A stretch of DNA of 42,895 nucleotides. Origin: Flavobacteriaceae bacterium (lineage in GTDB: Bacteria; Bacteroidota; Bacteroidia; Flavobacteriales; Flavobacteriaceae). This document shows, in pieces, positions 40,099 to 42,895 of this stretch (position 1 is the first letter of the stretch; each line of letters opens with the position of its first letter). The notes under the pieces are model-generated. The model searched no databases and was not told the DNA's origin. It saw nothing but the letters and a program-made list of their open reading frames with translations. The DNA lies in the NCBI GenBank assembly GCA_947461425.1, contig CANHKZ010000007.1, positions 1 to 42,895 on the forward strand. Reading direction: 5' to 3'. The position numbers were made by a program, and so were the translations under genes.

Positions 40099-41099
40099 TG
40101 GAAAAATTAAACTTTTTAAATCCAGAATTTTTTTGGTTGTTGTTGTTGATTCCAGCGGCAGGGGCTTGGTTGTACCTGAAACGAAACCAACAAACGGCGA
40201 CCTTAAAAATAAGTTCGACAGCAGGTTTTAAAGGGTCCAAATCGTTTTTTGTAAAGCTGTATCCGTTTCTAGGGGGATTTCGATTATTGGCTTTGACCGC
40301 TTTAATAGTAGCTATGGCGCGACCAAGAACAGTTGATATAAGTAATAAAACTAAGACCACAAAAGGAATTGACATTGTCATGGCGATTGATGTTTCAGGA
40401 AGTATGTTAGCCAAGGATTTGAAACCGAATCGAATGGAAGCTTTGAAAAAAGTAGCAGCAAGTTTTGTTGACGAAAGACCCAATGACCGAATCGGATTAG
40501 TAGTGTATGCTTCTGAAGCCTATACCAAAACTCCGGTGACAAGTGACAAAGCTATTATTCTTCAAGCGATTGAAAGCATTAAATACGATAATGTATTGCA
40601 GGATGGAACGGGAATTGGAATGGGATTGGCAACAGCGGTGAATCGTTTGAAAGATAGTAAAGCCAAAAGCAAAGTGATTATTCTTTTGACGGATGGTGTT
40701 AATAATGCAGGATTTATTGAGCCTGAAACGGCTTCGGATATTGCAAAACAATACGGAATTAAAGTCTATACGGTGGGTATTGGTACTAACGGAATGGCTC
40801 AATTCCCCTATGCAATTGCGCCTAACGGACAATTTTTATTCCGCATGATGCAAGTAGAAATTGACGAACAGTTGATGAAAAATATCGCGCGCAAAACCGA
40901 CGGGAAATATTTTAGAGCGACTAGCAATAATAAATTAGAAGAAATTTATGCAGCCATCAATACACTAGAAACTACTGAAATTGAAGAGTTAAAGTTTTAT
41001 GATTACGATGAAAAATACAGACCCTTTGTTTGGTTAGCTGGATTTTTATTGGTGCTAGAATTGGGATTGCGAAATACGGTGTACCGATCATTCATTTAA
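40098..41099 (+). CDS. batA: VWA-domain protein BatA
   Basis: The 333-residue membrane protein has an N-terminal helix pair (residues 7-25, FLNPEFFWLLLLIPAAGAWL, and near 60), a VWA domain starting GIDIVMAIDVSGSMLAKDLK with the MIDAS residues Asp98, Ser100 and Ser102, then PNDRIGLVVYASEAYTKTPV and KSKVIILLTDGVNNAGFIEP. A C-terminal transmembrane segment (FVWLAGFLLVLELGLR) follows. It matches BatA of Bacteroides/Flavobacterium aerotolerance operons. BatA and BatB probably form a membrane complex in which MIDAS-bound metal helps ligand binding; the ligand is unknown. It is followed by batB after 1 nt. Confidence 0.94.
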   Translation: MEKLNFLNPEFFWLLLLIPAAGAWLYLKRNQQTATLKISSTAGFKGSKSFFVKLYPFLGGFRLLALTALIVAMARPRTVDISNKTKTTKGIDIVMAIDVSGSMLAKDLKPNRMEALKKVAASFVDERPNDRIGLVVYASEAYTKTPVTSDKAIILQAIESIKYDNVLQDGTGIGMGLATAVNRLKDSKAKSKVIILLTDGVNNAGFIEPETASDIAKQYGIKVYTVGIGTNGMAQFPYAIAPNGQFLFRMMQVEIDEQLMKNIARKTDGKYFRATSNNKLEEIYAAINTLETTEIEELKFYDYDEKYRPFVWLAGFLLVLELGLRNTVYRSFI

Positions 41100-41100
41100 A

Positions 41101-42135
41101 ATGGAATTAGACGAAAAAATATATTTGTACTTACTATTGCTACTGCCGCTTTTGGTGTTGGTTTTTCTTTTCAATCAATATTGGAAGCGAAAAAAGCAAC
41201 GTGAATTTGGCGACTTAGAATTGGTACAACGATTGAGTCCTGAGAGTTCGGTATTCAAACCAATCTTAAAATTAGTAGTCTTAGTTTTGGCGTTAACAGG
41301 CTTAATTTTAGGCTTGGTCAATCCAAAAATTGGCACTAAAATGGAAACGGTAAAGCGCGAGGGAATCGATATTGTATTTGCGATAGACGTTTCTAAAAGT
41401 ATGCTTTGTGAAGATGTAGCACCAAGTCGTTTGGAAAAAAGCAAACAATTGGTTTCTCAAATTATCAATCAGTTGGGGAATGATAGAATTGGGATTGTAG
41501 CTTATGCAGGTAGTTCATTTCCTGTTTTACCTATTACAACGGATTATAGCGTTGCTAAAATGTTTTTGCAAAGCATGAATACTGATATGGTATCGTCAGT
41601 AGGGACTTCATTGGATGAGGCAATACGATTGTCGGCAACCTATTTTGATGATAAAAAAACGAGCAAGTTGTTAATTCTTGTTTCGGATGGAGAAGACCAT
41701 TCAGAAGGGGCAGAAGCTGCAGCGGAAGAAGCCAACAAACTAGGCATTAAAATCATTACTATTGGTGTGGGAACTCCAAATGGCGGAACGATTCCGCTAC
41801 GACGTAATGGCGTGATCGAAGGCTTGAAAAGAGACAATAATAACGAAGTGGTGATTACCAAATTGAATTCAGAAAGTCTAACAGCAATTGCAAAGGCAAC
41901 CAAAGGCGGTTATGCCAATGGCGCTAATACAAAAGAGGTTATTGATTATGTCAAAAACGCTTTGAACAATATCGAAAAAACCGAATTCGAAGCTACCCAA
42001 ATGGCTGATTTCCAATCGCAATTTCAGTGGTTTTTAGGTTTTGCATTCGTGTTGTTGTTTGCAGATATTTTTCTGTTGGAGCGCAAAACCAAATGGGTGA
42101 ACAAACTCAATTTGTTTAATGAAAAGGAACAATAA
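41101..42135 (+). CDS. batB: VWA-domain protein BatB
   Basis: The 344-residue paralogue of BatA has two N-terminal hydrophobic segments (LLLLLPLLVLVFLF and ILKLVVLVLALTGLILGL). Its VWA domain has Asp96, Ser98 and Ser100 in FAIDVSKSMLCEDV, GNDRIGIVAYAGSSFPVLPI and KLLILVSDGEDHSEGAEAAA. The C-terminal helix is FLGFAFVLLFADIFLL. It differs from BatA by Lys in place of Gly within the MIDAS motif (DVSKS), the usual BatB form. The gene ends 4 nt before the chosen batC start, and a shorter overlapping ATG lies inside its end. Confidence 0.94.
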   Translation: MELDEKIYLYLLLLLPLLVLVFLFNQYWKRKKQREFGDLELVQRLSPESSVFKPILKLVVLVLALTGLILGLVNPKIGTKMETVKREGIDIVFAIDVSKSMLCEDVAPSRLEKSKQLVSQIINQLGNDRIGIVAYAGSSFPVLPITTDYSVAKMFLQSMNTDMVSSVGTSLDEAIRLSATYFDDKKTSKLLILVSDGEDHSEGAEAAAEEANKLGIKIITIGVGTPNGGTIPLRRNGVIEGLKRDNNNEVVITKLNSESLTAIAKATKGGYANGANTKEVIDYVKNALNNIEKTEFEATQMADFQSQFQWFLGFAFVLLFADIFLLERKTKWVNKLNLFNEKEQ

Positions 42136-42139
42136 AATA

Positions 42140-42895
42140 ATGAAAAAGGCATTTCTATCTATTTTGCTCGTGTTTTCTTTGGCTATTTCAGCCCAAGAGA
42201 AAGATGCTTTTTTGCCCAAAGCAAATGAAGATTTTGCAGCAAAAAACTATGCCGATGCCGAAGCCAATTATAGAGTTTCAAATTCAAAATTTTCCAAAAG
42301 AACGGTGGCTTCCTACAATTTAGGAAATGCAATTTATCGTCAAAATCAATTTTCAGAATCCAAAATCGCTTTCGCAAATGCGTTAAAAAATATTCGTACG
42401 TATCCTCAAAAACACAAAGCTTTTCACAATTTGGGGAATGTATTTATGAAAGAAAAAGACTATTCGCAAGCAGTGGAAGCCTATAAAAATGCGCTTCGCA
42501 ATAATCCTAAAGATGAAGAAACACGGTATAATTTTGCTTTGGCTAAAAAAATGCTCAAAGACAATCCGCCAAAAGACGACAAGAATAAAGATAAAAACAA
42601 AGACAAGAATAAAGACAAGGATAAAAAGGACGATAAGAAAGACGGAGAAAATAAAGACAAGAACAAGGATAAAGGTGATCAAAATAAAGATAAAAAAGAA
42701 AATCAGGATGATAAAGAAAAGAAAGACGACCCTTCTAAAAATCAAGGGCAGCCAAAACCAAATCCAGGTGGAATTTCGCAACAACGCGTTCAGAATTTAT
42801 TAGATGCGGTGAATAATGAAGAAAAGAAAATTCAAAATAAAGTCAATGCCCAAAAAGTAAAAGGAAAACCAGTTCAAACAGAAAAAGACTGGTAA
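42140..42895 (+). CDS. batC: TPR protein BatC
   Basis: The 251-residue periplasmic protein has a signal peptide (MKKAFLSILLVFSLAISAQ) and about three tetratricopeptide repeats (DFAAKNYADAEANYRVSNSK, ASYNLGNAIYRQNQFSESKI, HNLGNVFMKEKDYSQAVEAY, NALRNNPKDEETRYNFALAK). A Lys/Asp/Asn-rich low-complexity linker of about 55 residues follows (from 42576 to about 42740), then a helical end (SQQRVQNLLDAVNNEEKKIQ). The ATG at 42140 starts the signal peptide; an in-frame ATG at 42119 overlaps the end of batB and would add seven basic residues. The stop codon TAA is the last three bases of the window. In other operons batD or batE would follow. Confidence 0.9.
   Translation: MKKAFLSILLVFSLAISAQEKDAFLPKANEDFAAKNYADAEANYRVSNSKFSKRTVASYNLGNAIYRQNQFSESKIAFANALKNIRTYPQKHKAFHNLGNVFMKEKDYSQAVEAYKNALRNNPKDEETRYNFALAKKMLKDNPPKDDKNKDKNKDKNKDKDKKDDKKDGENKDKNKDKGDQNKDKKENQDDKEKKDDPSKNQGQPKPNPGGISQQRVQNLLDAVNNEEKKIQNKVNAQKVKGKPVQTEKDW

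Noticed and set aside
42383..42784. Long reading frames opposite and in another frame of batC
   Set aside because: They arise from the purine-rich low-complexity codons and give biased Phe/Ile/Leu or Lys/Arg/Ile strings, not natural proteins.
1..42895. CRISPR array, tRNA or rRNA genes
   Set aside because: No series of short identical repeats with regular spacers and no cloverleaf or rRNA-like conserved sequence were seen on either strand.
1..42895. Insertion sequences or prophage genes
   Set aside because: No transposase, integrase or phage structural protein is encoded. The direct repeats at 3965 and 6202 contain ordinary genes and no terminal inverted repeats were found.

Overview
The window looks like chromosomal DNA of a member of Flavobacteriaceae (Bacteroidota), probably Flavobacterium or a close relative. 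The evidence is AT-rich DNA, start sites mostly without Shine-Dalgarno sequences, many promoters carrying the Bacteroidota -7 box TAnnTTTG, a type IX secretion (T9SS) sorting domain on a subtilase, SusC-style sequences, and an aerotolerance (bat) gene cluster in the usual flavobacterial form. This assignment is inference from family knowledge; no database search was possible.

Layout. (1) 1-3.0 kb is an accessory stretch of small genes: the end of an outer-membrane barrel protein, a small secreted protein, a DUF2975/XRE/membrane trio and an exported ABM-type monooxygenase-like protein. The first three units each end in the same 103-nt repeat followed by an intrinsic terminator. (2) 3.0-8.0 kb holds an AraC-type regulator, then two direct copies of a 352-bp segment (small membrane protein plus the tail of a GNAT acetyltransferase gene) on either side of about 1.9 kb carrying a gene for a Cys-rich secreted protein. 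Intact GNAT and hexapeptide acetyltransferase genes and a probable gene remnant follow. (3) 8.0-13.6 kb: a T9SS-targeted subtilase, a lipoprotein with fibronectin-like modules and a DUF1080 (3-keto-glycoside hydrolase-like) protein, all on the + strand and nearly contiguous. (4) 13.6-22.4 kb: an M20 amidohydrolase and a membrane-anchored AraC regulator on the - strand, divergent from five consecutive exported proteins (one apparently internally duplicated alpha+beta protein and four NTF2/SnoaL-like proteins, three of them lipoproteins), then an outer-membrane protein and a family-3 glycoside hydrolase. (5) 22.4-36 kb is mostly housekeeping: a SusC-plug-only protein, a lipoprotein overlapping mfd, an ACT-domain protein, YraN, LD-carboxypeptidase, an EEP-family secreted nuclease/phosphatase, 3-hydroxyanthranilate dioxygenase, a metallophosphatase, a glycerophosphodiesterase, an AlbA_2/Schlafen-like protein, an SDR and an aldo/keto reductase. 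(6) 36-42.9 kb is the moxR-DUF58-batD-like-batA-batB-batC operon, interrupted between DUF58 and the BatD-like gene by a four-helix-bundle (23S IVS-type) gene. The window ends exactly at the batC stop codon.

How the parts may work together. Region 3-4 reads as an exported degradation locus: a cell-surface protease, a DUF1080 hydrolase, a GH3 glycosidase, an amidohydrolase and a set of small-molecule-binding-fold proteins under a membrane-embedded AraC regulator. The substrate cannot be read from the sequence. The bat operon would form the cell-envelope MoxR/VWA machinery. The parts most worth a second look are the repeated 3'-UTR module, the duplication-flanked island, the NTF2-fold operon with its half-site cluster, and the insertion in the bat operon.
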